Source: DASQZK01 sp963763215
Lineage (GTDB): Bacteria; Bacteroidota; Bacteroidia; Bacteroidales; GCA-2748055
Assembly (NCBI GenBank): GCA_963763215.1
Contig: CAVXNX010000010.1
Location: 248,001 to 312,000, forward strand
Length of the DNA stretch: 64,000 bases
Direction of reading: 5' to 3'
How positions within the stretch are numbered: the stretch's first letter is position 1; each line of letters begins with the position of its first letter. The position numbers and the translations under genes are program-made. Of this stretch, positions 1 to 9,502 are shown piece after piece. Below the pieces are notes generated by a model. That model did no database searches. It worked only from the letters and a program-made list of their open reading frames with translations, and had not been told where the DNA came from.

Positions 1-56
1 ACCAGGGCGGCTTCAATCTTTGTGCCCCCGATATCGACGCCAAGTATAGTCATCAT
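1..56 (-). CDS. ROK-family sugar kinase, N-terminus only
   Basis: Only the first 18 or so codons are inside the window; the gene runs off the left edge. The minus strand from 56 reads MMTILGVDIGGTKIEAAL, the N-terminal phosphate-1 (ATP-binding) motif of ROK kinases (DIGGTKI). ROK enzymes phosphorylate glucose, N-acetylglucosamine, N-acetylmannosamine, fructose or allose; too little is visible to choose. It lies directly downstream of a sugar permease and a GlcN6P/GalN6P isomerase-like gene on the same strand, so an amino-sugar or hexose kinase is the natural guess. Start could be either of two adjacent ATGs (56 or 53). Confidence 0.75.
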   Translation of the reverse strand, partial: MMTILGVDIGGTKIEAAL

Positions 57-119
57 TAGCGGATTGATTTTGTTTCATAGGATCGATTCCAGGCGGAACA
101 TCTTCCGGAAACGTAAGAT

Positions 120-1394
120 TTAAGCCGTTTTCCGGCCTAAACTTTTCCGGAATTCCGACAGCTTTATCGTTTTATTATTCACCAGGGGATCCGCCCAAAA
201 GGGTATGGACAGGATGTACCCGAGGGTGACCAAGAGGAAGAGCATGGCAAACCGCAGTCCGATATGATCGCCAAGCCATCCGATGATCAGCGGTACAAGC
301 GCCCCACCGAAGATGCCTGAACAGAGGATCCCGGAAAAGGAACCGTGGTGTTTGTCGACAGAATTGAGGGCCAGGGAAAAGATGATTGCGAAGATCAGCG
401 CGATGAAAAACCCGGTGGCCGGGAATGCCCAAAGCGATAGCCATGCGGGACCAAACAGGGCAAGGAGTACCGTGATCATAGAAAGAATGGAGATCGCCTT
501 AAGCACCCGTTTCGAATCTACGAGCTTCAGGACGACAAGCCCCAGCAGGCATCCTACCGACATCAGGCCCCAGAACCAGGCGATAGCCCGGGCACCCTCT
601 GCTTCCGGACTGAAATGATGGTAAGTATTCAGGAACTTGCTCATCCAGTTCGCCAACCCCTGCTCCGTACCCACATAGGCCATGATCCCGAAAAAATACA
701 GGATCACGATCCTCTTTTTCAGCAGGCCTTTATAGGTTTCCATTGCTCCCGCTTTTTCATCCTCCTTCAGGACAACCCGGGGCAGCCTGACGAAGATGAT
801 GATGCCGATCATCACGATAATGATGAAAGAAAAGAGCCAGTAGAGCGAATTCCAGGGAAGATCAGGGGGAGCGAGCCGGCTGAGGATACTGACGAAAAAG
901 TTACCGCCACCTGTATACCCGCTGAGATGCTGCATAAGATAGGTGAATACGAACGGGGATATGAAGGAAGCTGAACCGAAGACGAGTTGCGAGAGTGTCG
1001 AATTGAAGGCAAAATTTTCCTCGCCTCCAGCCTGCCGCATCAGCGGGTTGATGACAACCTGGAGCATGGCCATACCCATACCGATAATGAACAGGGAAAC
1101 GATGGCGATTATGTAGACGGGAAAAAATGCAAACAGAAGGCTGCCTGTAAGGGTGAAGCCGAAAGCGATCATCAGGGACGGCTTTCCCCCAAACTTTTCA
1201 ATCATCATCCCTGCAGGAATAGACATGATCCCATAGGCAAGGAAAAAGGAAAAGGGCAGAAAGGCGGCAAGTGTAAGGCTGAGATTGTAATTATCGATGA
1301 TGACGGGCATGATCGGCCCTAGGATATTGGTAATAAATGAAATTACAAACCAGATGCACAGGATCAGGAAAACGATAAGATTGTTTCTTTTCAT
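120..1394 (-). CDS. Sugar MFS permease (FHS / fucose-glucose-galactose permease type)
   Basis: The 424-residue protein has about 12 hydrophobic segments and the organisation of the FHS branch of the major facilitator superfamily (fucP, gluP, nagP relatives), which import sugars by proton symport across the inner membrane. Visible features are a first helix with FITNILGPIMPVIIDNYNLS, the loop PAGMMIEKFGGKPSLM between helices 2 and 3 (the MFS motif-A position), and a matching WLGDHIGLRFAMLFL near the C-terminus. It is intact, unlike its upstream neighbour, and starts 22 bases after that gene's likely stop. The neighbouring ROK kinase and amino-sugar isomerase suggest a hexose or N-acetylhexosamine substrate; the sequence alone does not prove it. 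Confidence 0.85.
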   Translation of the reverse strand: MKRNNLIVFLILCIWFVISFITNILGPIMPVIIDNYNLSLTLAAFLPFSFFLAYGIMSIPAGMMIEKFGGKPSLMIAFGFTLTGSLLFAFFPVYIIAIVSLFIIGMGMAMLQVVINPLMRQAGGEENFAFNSTLSQLVFGSASFISPFVFTYLMQHLSGYTGGGNFFVSILSRLAPPDLPWNSLYWLFSFIIIVMIGIIIFVRLPRVVLKEDEKAGAMETYKGLLKKRIVILYFFGIMAYVGTEQGLANWMSKFLNTYHHFSPEAEGARAIAWFWGLMSVGCLLGLVVLKLVDSKRVLKAISILSMITVLLALFGPAWLSLWAFPATGFFIALIFAIIFSLALNSVDKHHGSFSGILCSGIFGGALVPLIIGWLGDHIGLRFAMLFLLVTLGYILSIPFWADPLVNNKTIKLSEFRKSLGRKTA

Positions 1395-1415
1395 ACGGTT
1401 TAATTTTCAGATGGT

Positions 1416-2141
1416 TCAGTCCTCGTCCGTCTCCCAGGGCATCCTTCCCGATCAGGCAGATCGAATTGGGATGCAGCCAGAGAAAAGATGCAGGCAATGA
1501 ACACGTGATCCTTTCCGAGAGTAATTCTTTCACAACGCGACGTTTTTGTTTCCCCGGGATCAGGATGAGTATCATCCCGGATCCCAGGATATCAGCCATG
1601 CCCAGGGTGAGCCCGAAGGGTTTTTCCCGCATTTCATCCAGCATCGTGTGGGAAAGTGACATCTCTGAGAGCCTGCAACATGGCATCCGGGGTCAGCGAT
1701 CCCAAGGTTCGTTGAGAGCCAGATGACCGTTCATACCCAAACCCAAAATGCAGATATCAACCGGACCTTCCTTCCTCAAAACACCCCGGATCCTCTCGCA
1801 TTCCAGTTCCGGATCCTGCGGATTGCTTTCAAAACCGTTATACCGTGAATGTCGATATTCAGCGGGCGCACCAGGTGATCCTGCAGGTATGTCTCGCAGG
1901 TGGCCGGATGATCCATCGGAATTCCGCCCCACTCATCCAACTTCAGGGTACGGAGCTGCGAAAACAGCCCGGGATTTATTTTATATTCGCAGCGAGCTGC
2001 CTGTAGGTCAGGGTAGGACTCCTCCCGTGGCCGCACACAATAAAAGATCGTTTTTTTTTTATGCCTCCGGTAACCAGTTTTTTGCCCTTAGCCCGCGATC
2101 TCTTCCGGTGTATTTAATACCTCAATTGTCATTGCTTTCAT
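1416..2141 (-). CDS. Galactosamine/glucosamine-6-phosphate isomerase-like (NagB/AgaI family), frameshifted
   Basis: Three reading frames together give one family member. The N-terminus MKAMTIEVLNTPEEI starts at 2141. Then follow LKLDEWGGIPMDHPATCETY, ICILGLGMNGHLALNEPWD and the C-terminal PASFLWLHPNSICLIGKDAL; a shift near 1433 gives a clean end ETDED-stop at 1416. The family deaminates and isomerises hexosamine 6-phosphates to fructose or tagatose 6-phosphate in the cytoplasm. The GLGMNGHLALNEP motif carries the conserved active-site region, and the LTLGMADIL plus PASFLWLHPN ending resembles the galactosamine (AgaI/AgaS-type) branch more than classical NagB. At least four indels are needed, so it is either a sequencing casualty or a decaying gene. 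The expected length of about 240 residues fits the span. Confidence 0.7.
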
Positions 2142-2152
2142 TTTTTAGCTCT

Positions 2153-2178
2153 CGGGAAAGATGTAAGCGGGAAAGATG
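2153..2178. repeat. Short direct repeat upstream of the isomerase start
   Basis: The 11-mer CGGGAAAGATG occurs at 2153-2163 and again at 2168-2178, a 15-base period, 12 bases in front of the isomerase start at 2141. It sits where a leader or ribosome-binding region would be. It may be a binding site or an accidental duplication. Confidence 0.6.
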
Positions 2179-2341
2179 CCGGTAAATCCATACACGGCAG
2201 AATTAACACTCTTCCGGGAATGTAAACCGGAAAGGTCAGGGCCGGTGAGCCTGTCTTCCTTAGCGGGAGAAAGCACTCCCGGGGATTTCTGCTCAGCCTA
2301 AAACCGGAGCTTCGGTACCTGTCTTTCTCGTCTGTACCGAG
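2179..2341. other. Intergenic stretch with no recognised gene
   Basis: Together with the repeat above, this fills the gap of about 230 bases between the oxidoreductase stop (2370) and the isomerase start (2141). No frame gives a convincing protein and I saw no RNA element. It probably carries the leader of the isomerase-permease-kinase genes. Confidence 0.4.
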
Positions 2342-2376
2342 GGGCTGAGAGCCCGTAAGGGAATACCGCTCAGCCC
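2342..2376 (-). terminator. Stem-loop containing the stop codon of the oxidoreductase gene
   Basis: GGGCTGAG at 2342-2349 and CTCAGCCC at 2369-2376 are perfect inverted repeats of 8 bases, with a smaller CCC/GGG pair inside the loop. The TGA stop of the Gfo/Idh gene (2372-2370 on the minus strand) lies in the arm. No T tract follows, so this is a hairpin of terminator or mRNA-stability type rather than a textbook intrinsic terminator. Confidence 0.5.
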
Positions 2377-3903
2377 GGTAAATCTAAAGTTTTAGTTCTC
2401 CCCAGCCTTCCCTGTATTCTTTTTACGAACTGGTTAGCCTGTTCAAAATTGGTAATCTTCATATTTTCACCGTCCCATTTGAAACCGATATATCGTCCGG
2501 GGTAAACATAGCCTCCATTTCACCGTAAACAGGATCCGTTCGTGTGATTTTTATTGCGGACTCGAAACTACGCAGCAGCAGGTTACCCATCAGTACAGTC
2601 TCTGTGAGGGGGCCGGCATAGCCGGTGAAGGGTGAATCCACTTCAGCGTTCCCGTATCCTGCGATGCAGGCATCAATGAACTGCCAGTAATGGCCATCAT
2701 TGTCCCCCGGCACCCTGGGGTATTTCTGCGGAACGTTAATCGCATCATTAAGTGAAAGAGGAAGCAGAATGGGATTCCGGCCTCCCCAGCCACAGGCGGC
2801 TTTCCCCTCGTGCCTACAAACAGGGTGGCGCCTTCAAAATCGCCCAGTCCTGGCCAGTCACCCAGAACTTCATTCATGTTCATTTCGGGATCCAGTTCAT
2901 CGGGCCTTTCGGGTATGATCCCGCCATCCATCCAGTAAAGATCCATGTTTTTCCCGTTTTTCAGCGTGTAACGGAACCGTATCTTACTTGAGACGGGGCC
3001 GCTTTCCGGGTAATTCGCTTCCTAAAAAAATACCGTCATAGACGGTACTTGCGCTGCCTGATACTTCGGTCGGATAGCCGAGTTCGAGAATTTGAAAGGG
3101 GGCCCTATGATATGACAACCCATATCTCCGAGGGCGCCTGTTCCGAACTTCCACCACCCCCGCCAGTTGAAGGGAACAAGATTATCGATATATGGTGTTT
3201 CCGGGGCCGTGCCCAACCAGAGGTCCCATTTCAGTTCTTTGGGAACTTTGGGATGCTGTTTGGGCCATGCGATTCCCTGCGGCCAAACGGGCCTGTCGGT
3301 CCAGCAATACACTTTTTCGACATCCCCGAGCAAACCTGCCTCTATCCATTCGCGCAGGGTCCGCATCCCGTCGGAGGAGGCGCCCTGATCGCCCATCTGG
3401 GTCACCACCTTGTACTTTTCGGCGGCCTGCGTGAGGATCCGGGCCTCGTAGATATCATGTGTCAGCGGTTTCTGAAGGTAAAGGTGTTTATGAAGCTGCA
3501 TGGCAGCCAGTCCGACAACAGCATGGTTATGATCAGGAATGGCTACGGTCACTGCATCGAAATTATCGCTCTCCTTGTCGAATAATTCCCGCCAGTCATA
3601 ATAGAACGGGGAATTTGGAAATTCCTTCCTCATCGGCGTCGCCATCCGGTCATCAACATCACAGAGATGTGAGATCACCACATTTTTTTTCGGTGTGGCC
3701 ATAAAGGTATGAATATCCGCTGCCCCCTCCCCGCCGCAACCGACAGCGGCAATATGGAGTTTATCACTGGGGGCGACAAATCCCTTTCCACCCAGAACAT
3801 GACGGGGGACGATATAAAAGCCGGCAGTGGTTATTGTCGATCTTTTTATAAAATCGCCGCGGGTCATTCCTTTTTTCTTACCGCTGGTTTTCTCTTTTTC
3901 CAT
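2370..3903 (-). CDS. Gfo/Idh/MocA family oxidoreductase with export-type N-terminus, frameshifted
   Basis: An NAD(P)-dependent sugar oxidoreductase of the large secreted clade common in Bacteroidetes and Planctomycetes. From the start at 3903 the N-terminus has a basic, hydrophobic leader (GMTRGDFIKRSTITTAGFYI) like a Tat signal, but Arg-Gly stands in place of Arg-Arg. The Rossmann loop is VGCGGEGAADI, the substrate-domain motif LQKPLTHDIYEAR has Gln where the family often has Glu, and NWRGWWKFGTGALGDMGCH is the clade signature. The frame breaks near 3030 and again near 2480. The C-terminus continues as NMKITNFEQANQFVKR and stops at 2370. It starts 30 bases after the DUF1080 gene, so the two are surely co-transcribed. 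Related enzymes oxidise the 3-hydroxyl of glycosides, which suits a DUF1080 partner. Confidence 0.85.
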
Positions 3904-3933
3904 GGTATGCTTTGTTTCATTCAATTATTGAAG

Positions 3934-4637
3934 TCACTTTTCATCCGCTTCCTTTTCCAGCGGTTTTACTGCCACTTCCTTAAAATATACGACATCATTG
4001 TCGCTGTGATTCTGAAGCCCAAAGAAACCATATTCCGGCCTGCGACCCCGGAAAGGTTCGAAATCGAATTTCCTTTCGGGCACTTTATCTCCTTCCGTAT
4101 AATCGGTGACTTTCTCACCGTTCACATAAACAATGGTTCTCAGCCCGTCGAGTGTGATCTCCATTGTATTCCATTCCGGGCCCGCTTTTCCGGGTTTAGC
4201 CAATGGTTTGGTGAGGGAATATAATCCCCCGGTATAATGGTAATCGTCCTCTCCCGAAAACTCGGGCTGATTGTCGATCTGGACTTCGTAGCCGTAGTAA
4301 ACAGGCATCCATTCTTCAAAAGGCTTTATGGGGATCCGGATGAAAACGCCGGAATTGCTGTTTTTCTCGCATTTTATAAACCACACGGAAAGTGCAATTG
4401 CCGAATTACTGCCGGCCCAGTATAAAAGGCCCATGCCTCCATGGCCCCTGATCATACCGTCTTCAACCGACATCGATCCGGGGCCTACATGCTTCCACCC
4501 GGTAAGATCCTTACCGTTAAAAAGCTGCCGCCATTCACTCTTATCGTCCTGTTGTTTCCGGTTTTACCCGGCTTCACCCCGGCATAGCCGGTGTTCACAA
4601 GACCAATAAATAAAATACCTAAAAAGAAATGTTTCAT
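3934..4637 (-). CDS. DUF1080 (3-keto-disaccharide hydrolase-like) secreted protein, one frameshift
   Basis: The start at 4637 gives a signal peptide (MKHFFLGILFIGLVNTGYAG). After one indel near 4560 the DUF1080 signature LFNGKDLTGWKHVGPGSM appears, followed by NSGVFIRIP, YGYEVQIDN, EWNTMEITLDG and FFGLQNHSDNDVVYFKEV, all typical of this concanavalin-like beta-sandwich. The family has been linked to cleavage of 3-keto glycosides made by Gfo/Idh oxidoreductases, and an oxidoreductase of that kind follows at once. The expected length of about 230 residues is complete. An alternative ATG at 4643 adds two residues. It is the first gene of the minus-strand cluster and is transcribed away from the DeoR gene. 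Confidence 0.85.
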
Positions 4638-4824
4638 GGTCATTTTTTTTCTTTTTATTTTAATATCCCTTTAAAATTTCATTAACAAAATAACTTGATG
4701 TGAAAGGTTCTCTCTTCATCGCGTTTAAACCAAAGGTTCGGTTGAGAAACGGGCATTTCCCGATATTATTACCCATCCGGAATGACTTTCCGTGAATCCT
4801 TCAAATATATTTATTAATTTATAA

Positions 4825-4872
4825 TTTCGTATCGTTTCTTTTGTAAAAAGTATATAGTTTCGTTTTGTTTCC
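4825..4872. promoter_or_regulatory. TTTCG-type repeats, candidate DeoR/AgaR-like operators
   Basis: The divergent region between the DUF1080 and DeoR genes holds TTTCGTATCGTTTCTTTTG (4825-4843) and TTTCGTTTTGTTTCC (4858-4872), with a related element on the opposite strand at 4959-4972 (CTTTCTTCCGTTTC). Tandem TTTCG-like repeats are the kind of site described for AgaR and related DeoR-family repressors. That fits the DeoR gene beginning at 4989 and the amino-sugar isomerase in the opposing cluster. Binding is inferred, not shown. Confidence 0.5.
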
Positions 4873-4988
4873 GTCCGGATTTACAGGAAGGGGTCAGGGA
4901 GAAATTCTGGGGTGGCCCGGAGGGTCGGCGCGGGATGCGGATGATTTAAAAAGTAGATGAAACGGAAGAAAGGATAAACAAACTTAGA

Positions 4989-5843
4989 ATGACAAAAGAT
5001 CAGATTCAACCGTGGAGAGGCGGCGGATCATCCTCGAAGAGCTTCACAGAGACAAGCAGGTAAGCACTTCCCGTCTGAGTGAAATCTTCCGGGTGAGTGT
5101 TGTCACTTTACGCAAAGATCTCAAGTACCTGGAAAGGAAAAAATTGCTGATCCGGTCCCGCGGCGGGGCCATGCTTCCGGTTAGGGTGGAGACGACCTGC
5201 CGGTGGAAAAAAGGAAGATTCTCAACCTCGCGCATAAAAAATCATTGCCCGCGAGGCTCCCTCGGTCATTAAGCAGGGAGACACGGTGATTCTGGATTCG
5301 GGTACCACAATAATGGAACTTGCCGGAAGAATGAAGGACGTTGAAGACCTGACCGTGATCACCAATGCACTTGACATTGTCATGAAATTATCCGGATCTG
5401 ACAATGTAAAGATCATTGTCCCGGGAGGGATATTTCGGAAAAAATCCTTTTCTCTGATCGGTGTGAATGCAGTAGAGAACTTTCGTATGTACAAGGCCGA
5501 TAAATATTTCCTCAGCGCCGATGGAATGACAAAGGAAGGCGTTTTTACCTCTAACCTGGAGGAAGGCCAGATCGCCAAACTCATCATGTCGAATGCAAGG
5601 GAGAACATTATACTGATGGATTCCGGCAAATTCGGCCGGATGGGGATCATTAACTTCGCCCCACTTACTAAAATACATATGCTGATCACGGATAAGGAAA
5701 TCCCTCAGGAATATCATAAAATGCTAGTTGAGGCGGGATCAGGGTCATTATTGCTGAAGACCGAATCCCTGACCCCGTTTTCCGGTCGGTCGAAATTTCC
5801 TTTGGAATGTTTTTTGTTTTTCATGAGCTTGAATTTACATTAA
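4989..5843 (+). CDS. DeoR-family transcriptional regulator, frameshifted
   Basis: The N-terminal winged-helix domain is clear: RRRIILEELHRDKQVSTSRL, then VVTLRKDLKYLERKKLLIR and a GGA wing. After two indels between 5190 and 5285 the sugar-phosphate sensing domain follows (ILDSGTTIMELA, DNVKIIVPGGIFRK, DKYFLSADGMT, ILMDSGKFGR). DeoR proteins repress sugar-catabolic genes and release DNA on binding a sugar phosphate. A start at 4989 (MTKDQIQ) needs one more indel; 5012 (GTG) is the alternative. The C-terminus is uncertain: a shift near 5735 would give the family-like ending GIRVIIAE instead of reading on to 5843. It probably controls the divergent sugar cluster through the TTTCG repeats in its own upstream region. 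Confidence 0.85.
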
Positions 5844-5874
5844 ATGTATTTTTCGGCACACCTACAAAACGATT

Positions 5875-6952
5875 ATGCAGCGGCTCGTCGTTCTTCTGTT
5901 TCTGTTCTTTATCTTTTCCGGCGATCGGGCGCAGGGGAAACTCCGGTGTTCCGCCGGAGCCGCATTCCATCATGGTTATATGCTCCCCGAGTACCAGTTC
6001 ATCAATTACCTGGTTGATCGCCCGGTCTGGGCTTTTGAATCGATATTTACCGGCGGACCACGGGCATGAACAAATGGGAACAACTTTACCGTTACCCCGA
6101 TTATGGAATTTCAATCATGTATTCTTCGCTGGGTAACCGTGAAGCCTTCGGTGAGTATACGGCACTCTGGCCCTGGTACCGCATTCATTTCATCGACACC
6201 CAGGGTTCTCGCTCGATTACCGTCTCGGTCTGGGACTATGTTACGTCAACACGGTCTTCGATCCCGAACAAAACTACCGGGACCGGGCCATAGGCTCACA
6301 TATGAATATCTTTTTCAATCTGGAAACAGGAACCCGCATCAGGCTGTATCGTAACCTGTGGCTTACCAACGGCATTGGTTTCAGCCATCTTTCCAATGCC
6401 AATCTAAAAGAACCCAATTTCGGGTTGAATGATATTACATTCTTTGCCGGGTTGGACTGGGTGCCGGATAACCGCATGAACCGGAGCGCCAGGAGATCCC
6501 GGAAGCCGAAAAGAAAACCGGTTACTGTCTTACCCTTTCGGGAGCGCCCAAACATCGCGGTCTTTCCAAGGTAACCGTTACCTGGTAACCTCCCTTTCGT
6601 TTGACATCAACCGGCAGATCTCTCATAAAACGAAGCTGGGTGCCGGTGCAGATATCTTCTATGATTCATCCACGAAGGATGAAATGGAAGGTCGCAACAT
6701 CGCGGGTTACCGGCAAATATACAATTACCGGACAGGGGTGCACATTTCGGAAGAGTTCATGTACAGCCGGCTATCTTTGATTTTCCAGGAAGGGGCATAT
6801 CTTTTCCTCCCCGACAGGTGACTGGTTGGAAGATTTATACACGCGGGATCGTACAATTCAGGTTCAGCAGGCATTTCATGGCCAGGATTTCGATGAAATC
6901 GCATATATTGGTGCTCGATCATCCCGAACTCGGGCTCGGCTATTGCTGGTGA
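5875..6952 (+). CDS. Acyloxyacyl hydrolase / lipid A 3-O-deacylase (PagL)-like, frameshifted
   Basis: A signal peptide (MQRLVVLLFLFFIFSGDRAQ) is followed by outer-membrane beta-barrel sequence spread over three frames. The diagnostic segment is LTNGIGFSHLSNANLKEPNF, the conserved His-Ser region of PagL-type deacylases, where His and Ser belong to the catalytic triad. Other parts are YRIHFIDTQGSRLDY, a barrel segment SFDINRQISHKTKLGAGAD and the end LVLDHPELGLGYCW before the stop at 6952. The full span of about 359 residues agrees with Bacteroidetes homologues. Such enzymes trim acyl chains from lipid A in the outer membrane. At least four indels are required. It is followed 41 bases later by a GIN-domain lipoprotein gene. 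Confidence 0.75.
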
Positions 6953-6993
6953 TAAATGGAAATAAATGAAAACAACAACTTCAGCATACGAAA

Positions 6994-7706
6994 ATGAAAC
7001 TAATATTCGGAAGGCTTCATTCTTCCTGAGTGCTCCTGGTTGCGTGGGGTTGTGATAAGAACAGCGAGATGAAAACATCCTGAAGACCGTATCCCTGCCT
7101 CCATTCGATACCCTTCGCATAAACGGTCCTATGAATGTGTGCCTTTCCATGGATACTGCAGAATATATGATTGTTACCGGGATCCCGGAAGTTGCAGAAG
7201 GGGTGGAAGGCGTTGTTCATAATGGCACTCTTACCCTGAACAGTACTTACTCCTTCAAGATGTTCAGGCCTGCAGCCAACAAACCGGAGATCCGGCTTCA
7301 CCTGTGTTCCGTCAGCCGGATCGAGGCGGCGGAAGCCTGCGGGATCACATGTGAGGGACAGGTAACCGGCGGGGAAATCGGCCTGATCGTCATGGCAAAG
7401 TATGCAGACATTGACCTGGATCTCGGCTGTCACACCGTTTATTACTGGGACTATTCCCTCTCCGGGGGAAAGATCGTGCTCACCGGGACGACGGATGAAC
7501 TGAAGATCTGGAATTTTTCCCTCATGACCTTCGATGCCTCGGGACTCGTTTCCGGCCGTGTATTATGTGAAAACAGCGCACAAAGCCCATGTTATGTCAG
7601 GGCTGTTGACGAACTCAAGTACAGCATAAAAGGACAGGGTGACATATACTATTACGGGCATCCCGCATCCATCATTGATAGGGGTAGACCTCCACAGGTA
7701 CGCTGA
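6994..7706 (+). CDS. GIN-domain (DUF2807) putative lipoprotein, frameshift in the signal peptide
   Basis: The start MKLIFGRL at 6994, after a shift, leads to a lipobox-like VAWGCDK, then the DUF2807 opening PFDTLRINGPMNVCLSMD and the repetitive beta-helical body typical of head GIN domains (VVHNGTLTLNSTYSF, GQVTGGEIGLIVMAKYADI, YSIKGQGDIYYYGHP). The family is secreted or surface-anchored in Bacteroidetes, and its function is unknown. The GIN body from about 7090 to the stop at 7706 is intact; the damage lies in the first 100 bases. The total of about 237 residues is normal for the family. Confidence 0.75.
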
Positions 7707-7721
7707 TCCGGGCGGACTAAC

Positions 7722-8493
7722 TCAGTATTTTTTCTGACAGGAAGGACAAAAATAGGTAGACCGTCCGTTAACCGTGATCTTTTTGATCTTTCCACCGCAA
7801 TCCGGGCATTCCTCCTTCCTTCCTGTGGGAGAGAAGATAATGACGGGGCATCTTATCAGGATCGGCTTCGTTGTTGATGGCTGTTCATAACGCGTTTTAT
7901 GGTGCTGTAAAGGGATCTCATTGCTTTATCGTCAAGCTTTTTGATATTTGCCTCAGGATGTATCTTTTCCTGGTAAAGGATCTCATCGGCATATACATTG
8001 CCCAGGCCGGAAACGTGGGACTGATCCATTAGGGCCGATTTGATGACTCCCTTTTTATTTTTCATCGCTTCGAGAAACGCCTCCGCCGGCATCAAAGACA
8101 TCAGGGCCGATACCTTTTTTACCGGCAAAATCCCCGATATCGTCAGTGATATCAATTTTGCCGAATTTGCGTCTTGAGATATAAGCGAGATTATGATCAT
8201 TGTCGAAATCGATGATCAACTGTGCATATTTCGGTTTTCATCATCGTGTCCAAAATATTCAAGATCCGGTCATACCAAAATGCATGACCAGCCACCTGTC
8301 GCCGGATTTCAGGAAGAGGTATTTACCTCGTCGTTCTGCCACGCTGAATGCTGCCCTTCCAGCGTCTGGTAATTTTTTGCTTTGATGACTTCAGGATTCT
8401 TTTATCGAAATATTCGATATCTTTGATTTTCTTGTTCAGCGCATGTTTCTCTGCATAACGCCTGAAATTTTCAACATCCGGTAATTCTGGCAT
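7722..8493 (-). CDS. mutM: Formamidopyrimidine/endonuclease VIII-type DNA glycosylase, frameshifted
   Basis: The protein begins MPELPDVENFRRYAE at 8493. Pro2 and Glu3 are the catalytic residues of the Fpg/Nei family, which excises oxidised bases and nicks the abasic site. The middle gives MKNKKGVIKSALMDQSHVSG and GNVYADEILYQEKIHPEA, the helix-two-turn-helix DNA-binding region. The C-terminus carries the zinc finger CPDCGG-CPSC before the stop at 7722. About 257 residues in total is slightly shorter than E. coli MutM. Indels lie near 8365, 8270, 8125 and 7870. Fpg versus Nei specificity is not decided by the visible residues. It stands next to the ligD genes, so this is a small DNA-repair block transcribed leftwards. 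Confidence 0.85.
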
Positions 8494-8585
8494 AATGATA
8501 TATTATTTTAAGGGTTAACATCGATGCCATTTTCCATTTCCTGAAGAAAATATCCCTGCATGTATACATTCCGGCAATCAACAGG

Positions 8586-9499
8586 TCAGTCCGAATGTTT
8601 TTCCTGAATATTTTCTCTTTCCCGGGCATTTTTAAATCCGGTTTTATGCTTGTAGAAGTCTTTCCAGGGATCGTCTTTTTGCCAACCGGCTAAAAATATT
8701 GGCTGTAATTATAACTAACGGATGTGACTCATTTTTCCGATTTCATCCCAATCGAGCGGTGTGGCCACAGGAGCGCCCTTCCTTGCCCGAAGGGCATAAG
8801 GTGCGACTCCTGTCTGACCGTATGAATTCCGCAGGTAATCGATAAAAAGCCTTCCCTTCCTTTTTTCTTTCCGCGTTTCGGTGGTATACCGGTCCGGATG
8901 TTCACTGGCCAGCCAGTGAGCCATTGCTGATGCGAATTCCCGCGATTCGTCGAAAGAGGTTTTTCCATCGAGTGGGATCACCACATGTACCCCTTTTGAT
9001 CCGGTGGTCATCAGGAAAGGGGTCAGTTCCAGATGGTAGAAGATCCTCAAGGTCCTGTGCTCCTTTCTTACCAGGTCGAAATTCCCTTCCGGGGGATCCA
9101 GATCGAAGATCATCCGGTCGGGTCTGTCGAGATCTTTTTTGCCAGCCAGACGTGCGGAGTGATGGAACCCTGGTTCACGATATACAGGAGGGTGTCTAAC
9201 TTGTCGCAGTTAACAAGTCTTTCTTCATTCTTTCCTTTCTCCTTTACATTGACCTTAATGGTTTTGATCCAGCCGGGAAAATAATCCGGCACGTCTTTCT
9301 GATAGAACGACTTCTCGTTGATCCCGTCCGGATACCGGTGAAGGACCAGTGGTCTGTCTTCCAGAAAGGGCAGGATATGCCCGGCAATTTTCTGGTAATA
9401 TTCAGCCACATCTTTCTTCGTAAGTTTTTCATCCGGAAAGAGGACTTTATCCGGATGAGAAATATCAATTTTTCGTTTTCCGGCTTTTATTTCCGTCAT
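8586..9499 (-). CDS. ligD: LigD polymerase (primase-like POL) domain protein
   Basis: The start at 9499 (MTEIKAGKRKIDISHPDKVL) is followed by family motifs VLFPDEKLTKKDVAEYY, RYPDGINEKSFYQKDVPDYF, the catalytic DxD within MIFDLDPPEG, TTGSKGVHVVIPLDG and TGVAPYALRARKGAPVATPL. After indels near 9110 and 8700, an end SRLA-QKDDPWKDFYKHKTGF reaches the stop at 8586. This is the archaeo-eukaryotic primase-type polymerase that fills gaps during Ku/LigD end joining. The gene directly follows the ligase part in the same frame, separated only by TAA ATA. It has its own strong Shine-Dalgarno AAAGGAGG ahead of the ATG, so it may be made as a separate protein. About 304 residues matches an isolated POL module. 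Confidence 0.85.
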
Positions 9500-9502
9500 T
9501 AT

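Noticed and set aside
2330..2380. Possible TPP or other riboswitch (CTGAGA-like sequence on the plus strand)
   Set aside because: The sequence is the minus-strand end of the oxidoreductase gene; the CTGAG belongs to a simple hairpin around its stop codon, and the other conserved riboswitch parts are missing.
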